A stretch of 13,440 nt of DNA from Nitrososphaeria archaeon (GTDB taxonomy: Archaea; Thermoproteota; Nitrososphaeria; JACIWG01). Positions 13,167 through 13,440 of this stretch are shown here, in pieces; positions within the stretch are counted from its first letter, which is position 1; each line of letters starts with the position of its first letter. The notes under the pieces are model-generated. The model did not search any database. It was not told where the DNA came from and saw nothing but the letters and a program-made list of their open reading frames with translations. The stretch covers positions 1 through 13,440 of the forward strand of contig JACIWG010000031.1 of assembly GCA_014361085.1 (NCBI GenBank). The letters are read 5' to 3'. Both the position numbers and the translations under genes were made by a program.

Positions 13167-13440
13167 ATGATAGTGGTTCCCGACTACGCGTACGGCTTCA
13201 TAATTTTGGGGGTTATACTATTTGTACTGGGACTAGTGTTAAGGGTCATGAAGAAACCTCTCTCTGGTGCACTTACACTTATAGGTGCCCTAATATTGGT
13301 GGTCCAACTGCTAGATATAGCTGTACAGAGTGCTGGAGGCGCTTCAGCCTTAGCTGGGCCGCAAGGGAACTTTCTTTTAAACATCGTGGCAGTAATAATA
13401 ATTATTGCTGGCCTACTGATAGGATACTTTGCTGTTAAAA
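13167..13440 (+). CDS. Multi-pass membrane protein, N-terminal part, family not recognised (cut by window edge)
   Basis: An ATG at 13167 opens a strongly hydrophobic frame that runs off the window after 91 codons. Three likely membrane helices are visible: about residues 10-27 (GFIILGVILFVLGLVLRV), 36-53 and 70-90, separated by the basic loop MKKPLSG and the loop QSAGGASALAGPQGN. The N terminus MIVVPDYAYG has no cleavable signal peptide. I do not recognise a family; it does not resemble the start of a typical EcfT or a classic vitamin S component, but that cannot be excluded from 91 residues. A competing frame from ATG 13163 has no hydrophobic pattern and is judged a shadow. A TATA box at leaderless distance supports this start. 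Confidence 0.7.
   Translation, partial: MIVVPDYAYGFIILGVILFVLGLVLRVMKKPLSGALTLIGALILVVQLLDIAVQSAGGASALAGPQGNFLLNIVAVIIIIAGLLIGYFAVK

Noticed and set aside
13163..13438. Plus-strand frame starting four bases before the membrane-protein ATG
   Set aside because: Its product is Cys/Arg/Ser-rich with no family or membrane pattern, whereas the frame from 13167 has three clean hydrophobic segments and correct TATA spacing.
1..13440. Search by eye for tRNA genes, CRISPR repeats, transposase genes and terminal inverted repeats
   Set aside because: None seen; gaps between genes are short and A/T-rich, with no regularly spaced repeats.

Overview
The window looks like chromosomal DNA of an archaeon, most likely a thermophilic member of the Thermoproteota/TACK side (including Bathyarchaeia-like lineages); the exact lineage is inference. 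The reasons are AT-rich sequence, archaeal TATA-like boxes about 25 bp ahead of many start codons with little or no leader, occasional GGTGA/GGAG ribosome sites, and gene content: a PINA-type PIN-ATPase-KH protein, two-domain Sua5, VapBC and HEPN-MNT toxin-antitoxin genes, an ACL5-like aminopropyltransferase and a MOFRL glycerate-kinase-family protein. No tRNA, rRNA, CRISPR array or insertion sequence was seen. Gene order changes strand often, so most genes are probably single transcription units.

Layout. Bases 1-332 (-) hold the N-terminal third of a histidinol-phosphate aminotransferase, cut by the window edge. Next are sua5 (423-1475, +), an alkyladenine DNA glycosylase (1478-2059, -, TTG start) and a divergent MOFRL/glycerate-kinase-family protein (2090-3547, -). 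A divergent promoter separates the kinase from an Ldh2-family 2-hydroxyacid dehydrogenase (3667-4704, +), followed by a small cupin (4763-5101, +). The kinase, dehydrogenase and cupin may serve hydroxyacid or sugar-acid metabolism. A PINA-like ATPase (5130-6662, -) keeps its ATPase motifs but appears to have lost the PIN active site and the KH GxxG loop.

The middle is accessory in character: an intact VapBC pair (6823-7400, +), a uroporphyrinogen-decarboxylase-superfamily protein that is probably not a haem enzyme (7496-8785, -), and a decayed HEPN-MNT pair (8859-9560, +) that only shows when stops and frameshifts are read through. An aminopropyltransferase follows (9573-10493, -).

The right end is transport: an orphan short MalK-like ATPase with Asn at the H-loop position (10600-11349, +), a translationally coupled pair of ECF-type ATPases (11423-12295 and 12288-13127, +), and the start of a multi-pass membrane protein (13167 onward, +). 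No ECF transmembrane T component or substrate-binding S component is inside the window.

No clearly new multi-gene system is evident. The best leads are the degenerate PINA paralogue, the eroded HEPN-MNT module beside an intact VapBC, the atypical ABC ATPase, and the divergent kinase next to a dehydrogenase. Family comparisons rest on remembered consensus sequences, not on computed alignments.
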